In this document: one piece after another, positions 1 through 9,973 of the stretch
How the letters are laid out: each line of letters opens with the position of its first letter
How positions within the stretch are numbered: the first letter of the stretch is position 1
Notes under the pieces: model-generated
Seen by the model: the letters and a program-made list of their open reading frames with translations, nothing else
Databases searched by the model: none
Told to the model about the DNA's origin: nothing
Translations under genes and position numbers: made by a program
Assembly (NCBI RefSeq): GCF_037811135.1
Contig: NZ_CP149130.1
Span: 3,282,501 to 3,346,500, forward strand
DNA: 64,000 nucleotides
Origin: Aeromonas rivipollensis
GTDB lineage: Bacteria; Pseudomonadota; Gammaproteobacteria; Enterobacterales; Aeromonadaceae
Direction: 5' to 3'

Positions 1-20
1 CCCACCCGGGCCGTTTTTTT
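1..20 (+). terminator. possible right half of an upstream terminator
   Basis: The window opens with a GC-rich arm ending in CCCGGGCCG followed by seven T residues. This looks like the 3' half of a rho-independent terminator for a plus-strand gene left of the window. The matching left arm is outside the window, so the call is tentative. Confidence 0.3.
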
Positions 21-72
21 ATGGGCAAGCCACGGTGCCTGCCCATCTCGCCTTGCAGACCGCGCCTGCCGG

Positions 73-1356
73 CTATCCGTGCTGGTCGACCTTCTGCACG
101 GCGACCGGGTTGGCGAGCACCTCGTTCATCTTCTGCTCGTCGAGCTGATCGCAGTAGCGCGCCACCACCAGAGTTGCCACACCATTGCCGATGAGGTTGG
201 TCAGGGCCCGCGCCTCCGACATGAAGCGGTCTATCCCCAGGATCAGCGCCAGCCCGGCCAGCGGCAGGTGCCCCACCGCCGAGATGGTGGCCGCCAGCAC
301 GATGAAGCCGCTGCCGGTGACCCCGGCCGCCCCCTTGGAGGAGATGAGCAGCACCACCAGCAGGGTGAGCTGCTGGAACAGATCCAGCGGCGTATTGGTC
401 GCCTGGGCGATGAAGACGGCCGCCATGGTCAGGTAGATGGAGGTGCCATCCAGGTTGAAGGAGTAACCGGTCGGGATCACCAGGCCCACCACCGACTTCT
501 TGCAGCCGAGCGCCTCCATCTTCACCAGCATGCGCGGCAATACGGATTCGGAAGAGGAGGTGCCCAGCACGATCAGCAGCTCTTCCCGGATGTAGGAAAT
601 AAAGCGCACTATGCTGAAGCCATTTGCCCTGGCGATGCTGCCCAGCACCATGAAGATAAATAGCAGGCAGGTCACATAGAAGCAGGCAATTAGCTGACCG
701 AGCTGGACCAGCGAGCCGATACCATATTTCCCTATGGTAAAGGCCATGGCACCAAAGGCGCCAACCGGTGCCAATTTCATGATCATGTTGATGATGCCGA
801 AAATAACCTGGGAGAAGCTGTCTATCATATTGAAGACCAATTTCCCCTTCTCGCCGATATGATGCAGGGAGAAGCCAAACAGCACCGCAAACAGCAACAC
901 CTGAAGAATGTTGCCGCTGGCAAAGGCGCCGATCACGCTGCCCGGGATAACATCAAGCAGGAAGGCGATGATGCCCTGCGACTTGGCTTGCTCGGCATAG
1001 GCCGAGATGGCGCTGGCATCCAGCGTGGCAGGATCCACGTTCATGCCTACCCCGGGTTGCAGCAGGTTCACCACGCACAGCCCGATGACCAGGGCGATGC
1101 TGCTCACCACTTCAAAGTAGAGCAGCGCTATGGCACCTGTCTTGCCCACCGCCTTCATGCTCTCCATGCCGGCGATGCCGGTCACTACGGTGCAGAAAAT
1201 AACGGGGGCAATGATCATCTTGATTAATTTCACGAAGCCATCACCCAAAGGCTTCATATCTGCACCAAGGTCGGGATAGACATGTCCCAGAAATACCCCC
1301 AGGGTGATAGCAAGCAGCACTTGGAAATAAAGGCTGCTGAATATTTTCTTGTGCAT
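73..1356 (-). CDS. dctA: C4-dicarboxylate:cation symporter DctA
   Basis: This inner-membrane secondary transporter imports succinate, fumarate, malate and aspartate with cations. The 427-residue protein matches E. coli DctA nearly throughout, including [15 protein letters not shown] near residue 45, the GTSSSES hairpin motif, [11 protein letters not shown], and [15 protein letters not shown] in the last transmembrane region. The start MHKKIFSS is chosen over an in-frame ATG 33 bases upstream because AGGACG lies just before it and homologues begin there. It is a single-gene unit. The roughly 300-base upstream gap fits separate regulation; dctA is known elsewhere to be controlled by CRP and a two-component system. 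Confidence 0.95.
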   Translation of the reverse strand: MHKKIFSSLYFQVLLAITLGVFLGHVYPDLGADMKPLGDGFVKLIKMIIAPVIFCTVVTGIAGMESMKAVGKTGAIALLYFEVVSSIALVIGLCVVNLLQPGVGMNVDPATLDASAISAYAEQAKSQGIIAFLLDVIPGSVIGAFASGNILQVLLFAVLFGFSLHHIGEKGKLVFNMIDSFSQVIFGIINMIMKLAPVGAFGAMAFTIGKYGIGSLVQLGQLIACFYVTCLLFIFMVLGSIARANGFSIVRFISYIREELLIVLGTSSSESVLPRMLVKMEALGCKKSVVGLVIPTGYSFNLDGTSIYLTMAAVFIAQATNTPLDLFQQLTLLVVLLISSKGAAGVTGSGFIVLAATISAVGHLPLAGLALILGIDRFMSEARALTNLIGNGVATLVVARYCDQLDEQKMNEVLANPVAVQKVDQHG

Positions 1357-1606
1357 GATTAACGTCCTGTTAATTAATTGGCATCTCATATGGCAGAAAT
1401 AGGCATGCTGGGAGCCGTCACGAGAAAATATCCTTCTCTCGCTGGCGTCATGCTATTTCGTCATCGCAACGGCGCCACTTTCACACGTTATAAGGCGCAA
1501 TTAAGAGACATCAATCACACAACATATTTAACATCATTAACACCACGGCAACCGTGATATAGTTGGTCGGTGATGTATTTAAGACCCTAATGAAAATACT
1601 CTGGAT
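1357..1606 (-). promoter_or_regulatory. dctA upstream region
   Basis: This AT-richer gap between dctA and the kdsA terminator holds no convincing gene. On the minus strand it carries a TGTGATTGATG stretch resembling one half of a CRP site. A weak promoter-like pair overlaps it: TTGATG, then ATAACG 17 bases later (around 1485-1512). No complete CRP palindrome is visible, so the exact promoter is uncertain. Confidence 0.3.
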
Positions 1607-1638
1607 AAAAAAATGCCCCGCATGGCGGGGCACTTTTT
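1607..1638 (-). terminator. kdsA terminator
   Basis: An 8-bp perfect stem (TGCCCCGC at 1614-1621 with GCGGGGCA at 1625-1632) is followed on the minus strand by a run of T (A-run 1607-1613 on plus). It lies just past the kdsA stop and ends the hemA-to-kdsA run. Confidence 0.9.
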
Positions 1639-1660
1639 ATCAAGACCGTCGGCCTGGAGA

Positions 1661-3354
<1,694 letters not shown>

Positions 3355-3365
3355 CGTCGTCATCC

Positions 3366-3749
3366 CTAGCCGAACAGGCTGGCCTGTTTCAGGACAGCAA
3401 GCTTGGCGATAAAGAAGATCCACCCCAGGGCCCCCAGGAAGGCAAACCAGCGGATGCTGTTGCTGCGCGCCAGGCGCAGCGCCATCATGCCGAGGAAGGC
3501 CACCGCCAGCACGGCGCTCAGCTTCTCGCTGAGCCAGGGGATCCCGTTGTTGAGGGGATTGAGATCCAGCACCATGCACAGCAGCACGCCGGAGAGCACC
3601 ACCAGGCCATTGAGCCAGCCGCTGGCCTGCAGCACCCGGCCGTTACGGGCATGAGTGGAGCCGGTTTGGGCCCAGTAAAAGCGCAGCATGAACATCAGCA
3701 CGGCCCCGACAATCAGGGTGAGGTGCAGATGTTTGAGAGCAACATACAT
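3366..3749 (-). CDS. sirB2: SirB2 family integral membrane protein
   Basis: A 127-residue hydrophobic protein with about four predicted transmembrane segments, beginning MYVALKHLHLTLIVGAV, in the SirB2 family. The molecular role is unknown. The start at 3749 is supported by AAGGAAACC eight bases upstream and by the family N-terminus. The longer in-frame ORF would run into prmC. It lies 41 bases after prmC and 11 bases before the sirB1 start, consistent with co-transcription. Confidence 0.85.
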   Translation of the reverse strand: MYVALKHLHLTLIVGAVLMFMLRFYWAQTGSTHARNGRVLQASGWLNGLVVLSGVLLCMVLDLNPLNNGIPWLSEKLSAVLAVAFLGMMALRLARSNSIRWFAFLGALGWIFFIAKLAVLKQASLFG

Positions 3750-3790
3750 ATGGTTTCCTTCACAGGGGCGGACAGCTCCGCCCGTCATCA

Positions 3791-4624
3791 TCACGGCGCC
3801 AGACGACCCAGAGTCACCCGCTCGTTATCCCCATAATCCCGCACTGTTTCCACCTGGCAGTAGCCCTGTTGCAGCAGAAGCTGACGCACCGCTGCCCCCT
3901 GCTCCCAACCGTGCTCCAGCAGCAGCCAGCCCCCCGGGCACAGATGGGCGGGGGCACCGGCGACTATCAGGCGAATGTCCGCCAGCCCCTGCTCGTCTGC
4001 CACCAGGGCGGAGCGGGGCTCGAAGCGCACGTCCCCCTCCTCCAGATGGGGATCCGCCCCGTCGATATAGGGCGGGTTGGAGACGATCATGGCAAAGCGC
4101 GGCGCATCCGACAGGGGCTCGAACCAGCTGCCGTCCCGCACTGCTATGGGCAATCCCAGGGCGGCGCTGTTGGAGCGGGCCAGGGCGGCGGCGTCCGGCA
4201 TCCGATCCACCGCCCATACATCGGCATCGGGCCGCTCGGACTTGAGTGCCAGCGCGATGGCGCCGGTGCCGGTACCCAGATCCAGCAGGGCGCAGGGGCC
4301 GGCTGGCAGACGCGCCAGCGCCTGCTCCACCAGCACCTCGGTGTCGGGGCGCGGGATCAGGGTGGCCGGGCTCACCTTGAGAGGCAGCGACCAGAACTCC
4401 CGCTCGCCGATGAGGTGGGCTATGGGTTCACCGGCCAGCCGACGATCAAGCCAGGCTTGCAGGGTGGCCTGCTGGGCGCCATCGAGCTCGCGCTCCGGCC
4501 AGGTCATCAGGTAGCTGCGCCGGCAACCCAGCAGATGGCAGAGCAGCGCATCGGCGTCGGCGCGGGGGGACTCCCCCCCGGCCAACGTCGCCATGATGTG
4601 GGCACGAGCCTGCTGGATCTGCAT
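3791..4624 (-). CDS. prmC: release factor N5-glutamine methyltransferase PrmC
   Basis: PrmC methylates the glutamine of the GGQ motif of release factors RF1 and RF2 using S-adenosylmethionine. The 277-residue protein has the SAM-binding DLGTGTGAIALALKSE motif near residue 115 and the catalytic NPPY loop (IVSNPPYIDGADPHL) near residue 180. The N-terminal helical domain carries RRLAGEPIAHLIGEREFW. The ATG overlaps the prfA stop as TAATG, so translation is probably coupled to that of its substrate RF1. Confidence 0.96.
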   Translation of the reverse strand: MQIQQARAHIMATLAGGESPRADADALLCHLLGCRRSYLMTWPERELDGAQQATLQAWLDRRLAGEPIAHLIGEREFWSLPLKVSPATLIPRPDTEVLVEQALARLPAGPCALLDLGTGTGAIALALKSERPDADVWAVDRMPDAAALARSNSAALGLPIAVRDGSWFEPLSDAPRFAMIVSNPPYIDGADPHLEEGDVRFEPRSALVADEQGLADIRLIVAGAPAHLCPGGWLLLEHGWEQGAAVRQLLLQQGYCQVETVRDYGDNERVTLGRLAP

Positions 4625-5712
4625 TAATTGCTCTCGGCCAGGGAGGCGAGCTGATCCGCCTGATACTCCTGCACCAGCGGGGTGATGACGCAATCCAGAT
4701 CCCCTTCGAGGATCTCCCCCAGACGATAGAGGGTGAGGTTGATGCGGTGCTCGGAGAGACGCCCCTGGGGGTAGTTGTAGGTACGGATGCGCTCGGAGCG
4801 ATCGCCGGAGCCCACCAGGTTGCGGCGGGTGCTCTGCTCGGCGGCGCGGTGGCGCTCGTCCTCGGCCGCTTGCAACCGGGCGGAGAGCACCGACATCGCC
4901 TTGGCGCGGTTCTTGTGCTGGGAGCGCTCATCCTGGCACTCCACCACCAGGCCGGTGGGCAGGTGGGTGATGCGGATGGCGGAGTCGGTCTTGTTGACGT
5001 GCTGACCACCGGCCCCGGAGGCGCGGAAGGTGTCGATCTTCAGCTCGGAGGGGTTGATCTCGATCTGTTCGGCTTCCGGTACTTCCGGCAGCACGGCCAC
5101 GGTACAGGCGGAGGTGTGCACCCTGCCCTGGGACTCGGTCTCGGGGACCCGCTGCACCCTGTGGCCGCCGGATTCAAACTTGAGGCGGCCGTAGACATGT
5201 TCGCCATCCACCTTGGCGATCACCTCCTTGTAACCGCCGTGCTCGCCGTCGTTGCAGCTGACGATGGAGACGCGCCAACCCTGACGTTCGGCGTAACGGG
5301 AGTACATGCGGAACAGATCCCCCGCGAAGATGGCCGCCTCGTCGCCGCCGGCACCGGCGCGGATCTCCAGGTAGCAGTTGTTGTCATCCTTGGGATCCCG
5401 CGGCAGCAGCATCACCTGCAGCGCCTGCTCCTGCTCCTCGAAGGTCGCCTTGGCGAGCGGCAGCTCCTCCTGCGCCATCTCGCGCAGGTCGGCGTCGTCC
5501 TCTTCCAGCATCAGCTTGGTGGTCTCGAGGTTCTCCTCGGCCTGACGGAAGCGCTGGAAGGCGTGCACTATGTCTTCGAGCTGGGCATATTCCCGGGTCA
5601 GGGCACGGTATCTGTCCTGATCCGAGGCGACCCCGGGCTCGCCGAGCAGGGCCTGTACTTCTTCGTGGCGCTCGATGAGGCCTTCCAGCTTTCTGATCAA
5701 TGACGGGTTCAT
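4624..5712 (-). CDS. prfA: peptide chain release factor 1
   Basis: RF1 recognises UAA and UAG stop codons and triggers peptidyl-tRNA hydrolysis. The 362-residue protein has the GGQ motif in [14 protein letters not shown] near residue 235 and the codon-recognition PxT tripeptide near residue 190. The tripeptide reads PET rather than the PAT of E. coli RF1. [22 protein letters not shown] is the other long family block. It lies 51 bases after hemA and overlaps prmC by one base, the classic hemA-prfA-prmC arrangement. Confidence 0.97.
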   Translation of the reverse strand: MNPSLIRKLEGLIERHEEVQALLGEPGVASDQDRYRALTREYAQLEDIVHAFQRFRQAEENLETTKLMLEEDDADLREMAQEELPLAKATFEEQEQALQVMLLPRDPKDDNNCYLEIRAGAGGDEAAIFAGDLFRMYSRYAERQGWRVSIVSCNDGEHGGYKEVIAKVDGEHVYGRLKFESGGHRVQRVPETESQGRVHTSACTVAVLPEVPEAEQIEINPSELKIDTFRASGAGGQHVNKTDSAIRITHLPTGLVVECQDERSQHKNRAKAMSVLSARLQAAEDERHRAAEQSTRRNLVGSGDRSERIRTYNYPQGRLSEHRINLTLYRLGEILEGDLDCVITPLVQEYQADQLASLAESN

Positions 5713-5763
5713 AAATCTTGTGTTCTCGATGGAGGAAGGGGCAGCCGGCTGGCCACCCCGGAA

Positions 5764-7023
5764 CTATGACTCTTTTGACAACCCCAGCACATGACGCAGT
5801 TGGGACAGCTTGTGGCTGTCCCCCTGGGCTGCGGCCTGGCGCAGGGCCTGGGTCGGTGCGTGGATCAACTTGTTGGTGAGGCGGTGAGCCAGGGCCTTGA
5901 GGGCCTGCTCGGCATTCTCGCCCTGTTGCAGGGCCAGCAGGGCACGCTGCAACTCTTCATCCGCCACCTGCTGGGATTGGTGGCGATAATCGCGAATGAG
6001 ATCGACCGAATGCTGGCTGCGGTACCAGCCCATGAAGTCGTCGCGCTCCTCCTGCACTATGAGCTCGGCCTCGGCGGCCGCCCGCTTGCGGGTCTCGAGG
6101 TTCTGCTCGATGATGCCCTGCAGATCATCCACCGTGTAGAGATAGGCGTCGGAGAGCTCGTCCACCTCGGCTTCGATGTCGCGGGGCACCGCGATGTCCA
6201 CCAGGAACATGGGCCTGAAGCGGCGGGCCTTGAGGGCGCGCTCCACCATGCCCTTGCCGATGATGGGCAGGGGGCTGGCGGTGGAGCTGATGACGATGTC
6301 GGCCTCGTGCAGGTAGTCCGGGATCTCTTCCAGGGTCATCACCTGGGCGCCAAACTCCTCGGCCAGCAGCTGGGCCCGCTGCAGGGTGCGGTTTGCCACC
6401 ATCATGCGGGTGACGCTCTGCTCGCGCAGGTGACGGGCCACCAGTTCGATGGTCTCGCCCGCCCCCACCAGCAGCACCTTGGTCTGGGAGAGATCGGAGA
6501 AGATGCGGCGGGCCAGGCTCACGGCGGCGAAGGCCACCGACACGGCACTGGCGCCGATCTCGGTGTCGGTACGCACCCGTTTCGCCACCGAGAAGGATTT
6601 CTGGAAGAGGCGCTCGAGGGATCCCTTCACCGCTTCCGCCTGCTGGGCGTGGGCGTAGGACTGCTTGATCTGCCCCAGGATCTGCGGCTCTCCCAGCACC
6701 AGGGAGTCGAGCCCGCAGGCGACCCGCATCAGGTGGCGCACCGCCTCCTCGTCGTGGTGCCGGTAGATGGCGGAGAGCACCTCGCTCGCCTCCAGCTCGT
6801 GGAACCGCTGCAGCCAGCTCAGCACCTGCTCCCCCTGCCCTTGCTCCAGGCTGCAGTACAGCTCGGTGCGATTGCAGGTGGAGACGATCACCGCCTCGCT
6901 GACACCGGGCTGCTCCACCAGCTCACGCAAGGCGCGATCGATGCAGTCCGGGCCAAATGCGACCCGCTCCCGCAAGGCGACACTGGCGGTGTTGTGGTTG
7001 ATTCCGAGGGCAAGCAGACTCAT
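5764..7023 (-). CDS. hemA: glutamyl-tRNA reductase HemA
   Basis: HemA reduces glutamyl-tRNA(Glu) to glutamate-1-semialdehyde with NADPH, the first committed step of tetrapyrrole synthesis. The 419-residue protein has the catalytic cysteine at residue 50 in [11 protein letters not shown] and [17 protein letters not shown] near residue 105. The NADPH-binding [16 protein letters not shown] lies near residue 183, and a C-terminal dimerisation helix rich in Glu and Arg follows. The start [10 protein letters not shown] matches homologues; an upstream in-frame ATG is discarded. It is divergent from lolB, as in E. coli. Confidence 0.97.
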   Translation of the reverse strand: MSLLALGINHNTASVALRERVAFGPDCIDRALRELVEQPGVSEAVIVSTCNRTELYCSLEQGQGEQVLSWLQRFHELEASEVLSAIYRHHDEEAVRHLMRVACGLDSLVLGEPQILGQIKQSYAHAQQAEAVKGSLERLFQKSFSVAKRVRTDTEIGASAVSVAFAAVSLARRIFSDLSQTKVLLVGAGETIELVARHLREQSVTRMMVANRTLQRAQLLAEEFGAQVMTLEEIPDYLHEADIVISSTASPLPIIGKGMVERALKARRFRPMFLVDIAVPRDIEAEVDELSDAYLYTVDDLQGIIEQNLETRKRAAAEAELIVQEERDDFMGWYRSQHSVDLIRDYRHQSQQVADEELQRALLALQQGENAEQALKALAHRLTNKLIHAPTQALRQAAAQGDSHKLSQLRHVLGLSKES

Positions 7024-7089
7024 GGGTGGGTGATGATCGTTTCGTGCACAGGGTATGAAGGCCGACAATTGTACGAGAAAGGGTAAGTC

Positions 7090-7119
7090 TTTAAAAGCAA
7101 TACGGCCGCCCCTTATACT
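7090..7119 (+). promoter_or_regulatory. lolB promoter
   Basis: TTTAAA (7090-7095) and TATACT (7114-7119) are 18 bases apart in the hemA-lolB divergent gap, about 30 bases before the lolB start. This fits a sigma-70 promoter. Confidence 0.55.
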
Positions 7120-7148
7120 GTGGCAAATCTCTTATCCGGAGCACGACC

Positions 7149-7727
7149 TTGTTCTTGCGTATCTTCTCCCTCGCCTGCCTGCTGGTACTGGCCGGCTGTA
7201 CCACCACTCAACCCCAGCGGGATCAGGTCAACTGGCAGCAGGAACGGGCCCGTCTCGAGCAGCTGACCCACTGGGAGCTGTCGGGCAAGATGGCCATCAT
7301 CACGGCCCGCCAGAAGGGTAGCGCCCGCCTCAACTGGCAGCAGAACGGCGATGACTATCGCCTCAACCTCACCAGCCTCATCGGCACCCATATTCTGGAG
7401 CTCTCCCGCAGCAAGGGGGAGATCACCCTGACCGACAACGAAGGCAAGGTGCACCAGAGCCAGGATGCCGAGGCCCTCGTCTATCAGCTCACCGGCTGGA
7501 ATATTCCGGTCACCGGGCTGCCGGAGTGGATCAAGGGACTGCCGGGTGAGGCCGAATTCGAGCTCAACCCCGACGCCAGCCTGGCCTCGGTGCGCGACGG
7601 TCAGTGGCAGATCGTCTATGGGGACTACCGGGATCAGGACAACTACCGGCTGCCCCACCTGCTGACCATGACCGGCCAGGGCAGCCGCCTCAAGTTGCAG
7701 ATCAACCAATGGACCCTGGCGCCATGA
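7149..7727 (+). CDS. lolB: outer-membrane lipoprotein insertase LolB
   Basis: LolB is itself an outer-membrane lipoprotein that receives lipoproteins from the periplasmic carrier LolA and inserts them in the outer membrane. The 192-residue product has a signal peptide ending in the lipobox LAGC (Cys at 17), then a LolA/LolB fold with [11 protein letters not shown] and [20 protein letters not shown], typical of LolB. The start is TTG at 7149, preceded by GGAG nine bases upstream. The stop overlaps the ispE start (ATGATGA), implying translational coupling; lolB-ispE-prs order is widely conserved. Confidence 0.93.
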   Translation: MFLRIFSLACLLVLAGCTTTQPQRDQVNWQQERARLEQLTHWELSGKMAIITARQKGSARLNWQQNGDDYRLNLTSLIGTHILELSRSKGEITLTDNEGKVHQSQDAEALVYQLTGWNIPVTGLPEWIKGLPGEAEFELNPDASLASVRDGQWQIVYGDYRDQDNYRLPHLLTMTGQGSRLKLQINQWTLAP

Positions 7728-8623
7728 TGAGCCTCCCAGACCAGAGCGCGCCGAAGACGGCGATCCGCTGGCCGGCGCCGGCCAAGCTCAACCTCTTCCT
7801 GCACGTCAACGGCCGCCGTCCCGACGGCTATCACGAGCTGCAGACCCTGTTCATCTTCCTCAATCACGGCGACTGGCTGGAATTCGAGCCGCTCGCCGAT
7901 ACCGACCTGCTCACCCTGAGCCCGGCCATCCCCGGGGTGCCGGATGAACAGAATCTCATCATCCGTGCCGCCCGCCTGTTGCAGGGGAGGCTGCCAAGCC
8001 CGATGGGGGCCCATATCCGGCTGGAGAAGTTGTTGCCCATGGGGGGTGGCATCGGCGGCGGCTCCTCTGACGCCGCCACGACGCTGGTGGCCCTGAATCA
8101 TCTCTGGCAGGCGGGGCTCGGCGAAGACGAGCTGGCGGAACTCGGGGTGCAGCTGGGGGCCGACGTGCCCGTGTTCGTGCGCGGCCGGGCCGCCTTTGCG
8201 GAAGGGGTCGGGGAGAAGCTGCAGCCGGTCGAGCTGCCGAGCGCCTGGTATCTGGTGCTCAAACCCGATTGTCATGTGGCAACGGCGGCAGTTTTTCAGG
8301 ATCCCGAGCTGCCCCGCAACACCCCCAGGATGACATTGCACAACCTGCTGGAAGGGGTGTGGAAAAACGATTGCGAATTGCTGGTGAAAAAGCGCCACCC
8401 CGAGGTTGCCAATGCGCTCGGCTGGTTGCTAGAATACGCGCCGTCAAGAATGACGGGCACTGGCGCCTGCGTCTTTGCTCAATTTGAAGACGAAGTGGCT
8501 GCTCGGAAGGTGTTGGCAAGGGTGCCGGAAGGCTGGGATGGGTTTGTCGCCAAGGGCGAGAACATATCACCACTCTTCGCCACTTTGCAACAAGTCAGTG
8601 ATTGGGGTATCGCCAAGCGGTAA
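7724..8623 (+). CDS. ispE: 4-diphosphocytidyl-2-C-methyl-D-erythritol kinase IspE
   Basis: IspE phosphorylates CDP-methylerythritol in the non-mevalonate isoprenoid pathway. The 299-residue GHMP kinase shows [13 protein letters not shown] near the N-terminus and the ATP loop [18 protein letters not shown] near residue 105. The C-terminal GHMP motif [13 protein letters not shown] follows. The start is ATG 7724 (or the adjacent ATG 7727), overlapping the lolB stop. Oddly, the last seven codons, including the stop, lie inside the tRNA-Gln gene that begins at 8603. The C-terminal tail WGIAKR is therefore encoded by tRNA sequence, while homologues usually end near the preceding SPLFATL region. Confidence 0.94.
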   Translation: MMSLPDQSAPKTAIRWPAPAKLNLFLHVNGRRPDGYHELQTLFIFLNHGDWLEFEPLADTDLLTLSPAIPGVPDEQNLIIRAARLLQGRLPSPMGAHIRLEKLLPMGGGIGGGSSDAATTLVALNHLWQAGLGEDELAELGVQLGADVPVFVRGRAAFAEGVGEKLQPVELPSAWYLVLKPDCHVATAAVFQDPELPRNTPRMTLHNLLEGVWKNDCELLVKKRHPEVANALGWLLEYAPSRMTGTGACVFAQFEDEVAARKVLARVPEGWDGFVAKGENISPLFATLQQVSDWGIAKR

Positions 8624-8677
8624 GGCAGCGGGTTTTGATCTCGCCATTCCTAGGTTCGAATCCTAGTACCCCAGCCA
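8603..8677 (+). tRNA. tRNA-Gln (TTG)
   Basis: A 75-base cloverleaf with encoded CCA, nearly identical to E. coli tRNA-Gln. Key parts are U1 paired to A72, D-arm GCCAAGCGGTAAGGC, anticodon loop TTTTGAT with anticodon TTG, and T-loop GGTTCGAATCC. It overlaps the last 21 bases of ispE and precedes prs. A tRNA-Gln between ispE and prs occurs in some other gammaproteobacteria. Confidence 0.96.
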
Positions 8678-8703
8678 ACTGGACATTGTTGCGGGTCACA
8701 TCA

Positions 8704-8756
8704 AGAGATTTAGATCTCGTCGATGTGCCTAGGTGCGGATCCTGATACCCTGGCCA
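8704..8756 (+). pseudogene. decayed tRNA-Gln 3' portion
   Basis: Just downstream of the intact tRNA-Gln, this segment keeps a recognisable anticodon-arm-to-CCA half: GATCTCG, then CCTAGGT, GGATCCT, TACCC and GGCCA. Many bases are substituted and it lacks the acceptor 5' half and D-arm. It looks like a degenerate tandem copy. A similar relic at 14938-14988 shares some of its altered bases. Confidence 0.55.
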
Positions 8757-8781
8757 ATCTGACGTGATGGTGCCGAAGGTG

Positions 8782-8818
8782 GTGGCTCTGCCGTCCACCC
8801 GGGTAATCCGGCGCCACC
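8782..8818 (+). repeat. inverted repeat upstream of prs
   Basis: GGTGGTGGC and GCCACCAC form an 8-bp stem around a GC-rich interior between the tRNA relic and prs. There is no T-run, so this is not a clear terminator. It may be a processing or stability structure. Confidence 0.3.
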
Positions 8819-8855
8819 ACAGAGCTTCCAGAGGCCTTGTCCGTTATCTTGATAA

Positions 8856-8875
8856 ATCGTTTGCCCCCAAACGAT
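8856..8875 (+). promoter_or_regulatory. 8+8 palindrome upstream of prs
   Basis: ATCGTTTG-CCCC-CAAACGAT is a perfect dyad 55 bases before the prs start. It contains CGTTTG/CAAACG elements reminiscent of purine-regulator half-sites but in the opposite arrangement to the PurR consensus. It could be an operator or an RNA hairpin; which is not decided by sequence alone. Confidence 0.35.
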
Positions 8876-8929
8876 ACGGGTCTGAATCAGACTCCCCACA
8901 TACTGGATGCAACCCCGAGGTTTCAAACC

Positions 8930-9877
8930 GTGCCTGACATGAAGCTGTTTGCTGGTAACGCAACGCCGGAACTAGCCCAGAAGATCGCAGATCGCCTGTT
9001 TATCAAACTCGGCAATGCTGCCGTAGGTCGCTTTAGCGACGGCGAGATCAGCGTACAGATCAATGAGAATGTACGCGGTGGCGATATCTTCATCATTCAA
9101 TCCACCTGTGCCCCGACCAACGACAATTTGATGGAATTGATCGTCATGGTGGATGCACTGCGTCGTGCTTCAGCTGGCCGTATCACTGCCGTTATTCCCT
9201 ACTTTGGTTATGCCCGTCAGGACCGTCGCGTCCGCTCCGCCCGAGTGCCCATCACCGCCAAGGTCGTCGCCGACTTCCTCTCCAGCGTGGGTGTGGATCG
9301 CGTGCTGACCGTTGACCTGCATGCCGAGCAAATCCAGGGCTTCTTCGATGTCCCCGTAGACAACGTGTTCGGCAGCCCTGTGTTGCTGGAAGACATGCTG
9401 TCCAAGAACCTCGAGTCTCCTGTTGTCGTATCGCCGGACATCGGCGGCGTGGTCCGTGCCCGTGCCATCGCCAAGCTGCTGGACGACACCGACATCGCCA
9501 TCATCGACAAGCGTCGTCCCCGCCCGAACGTCTCCCAGGTCATGCACCTGATCGGCGACGTGGCCGGCCGTGACTGCGTCATCGTCGACGACATGATCGA
9601 TACCGGCGGCACCCTGTGCAAGGCGGCCGAAGCGTTGAAAGAGCGTGGCGCCAAGCGTGTATTCGCCTATGCGACCCACCCTGTCTTCTCCGGCACCGCC
9701 GTGGAAAACATCAAGAACTCGGTCATCGACGAGCTGATCATCACCGACTCTATCCCGCTCACCGCCGAGATGAAGGCCGTCGGCAAGGTCAAGCAGCTGA
9801 CGCTCTCCTCCGTGCTGGCCGAAGCCATACGTCGTATCAGCAACGAAGAGTCCATCTCTGCCATGTTTGAGCATTGA
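8930..9877 (+). CDS. prs: ribose-phosphate pyrophosphokinase (PRPP synthetase)
   Basis: Prs transfers pyrophosphate from ATP to ribose-5-phosphate to make PRPP, the precursor for nucleotides, histidine, tryptophan and NAD. The 315-residue length equals E. coli Prs, and identity is very high. Motifs are [18 protein letters not shown], the catalytic-loop region [29 protein letters not shown], and the PRPP-binding [13 protein letters not shown] near residue 220. The start is GTG at 8930 ([10 protein letters not shown]), with GAGG ten bases upstream. The longer ATG-initiated frame has no family counterpart. Confidence 0.97.
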   Translation: MPDMKLFAGNATPELAQKIADRLFIKLGNAAVGRFSDGEISVQINENVRGGDIFIIQSTCAPTNDNLMELIVMVDALRRASAGRITAVIPYFGYARQDRRVRSARVPITAKVVADFLSSVGVDRVLTVDLHAEQIQGFFDVPVDNVFGSPVLLEDMLSKNLESPVVVSPDIGGVVRARAIAKLLDDTDIAIIDKRRPRPNVSQVMHLIGDVAGRDCVIVDDMIDTGGTLCKAAEALKERGAKRVFAYATHPVFSGTAVENIKNSVIDELIITDSIPLTAEMKAVGKVKQLTLSSVLAEAIRRISNEESISAMFEH

Positions 9878-9893
9878 TATGCCCCGTTGTGAC

Positions 9894-9924
9894 AAAAACC
9901 GCCAACTGGCGGTTTTTGTTTTTT
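9894..9924 (+). terminator. prs terminator
   Basis: AAAAACCGCC and GGCGGTTTTT pair around a short AACT loop, followed by TTTTTGTTTTTT. It lies 17 bases past the prs stop. Confidence 0.92.
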
Positions 9925-9973
9925 CAAGCCTGGCCAAAGTAATGCCCTGCCCCCGCAGGTTAAGGATGTCCCC

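Noticed and set aside
8704-8756. Functional tRNA after tRNA-Gln
   Set aside because: No 5' acceptor strand, D-arm or intact pairing can be built; only the 3' half is recognisable.
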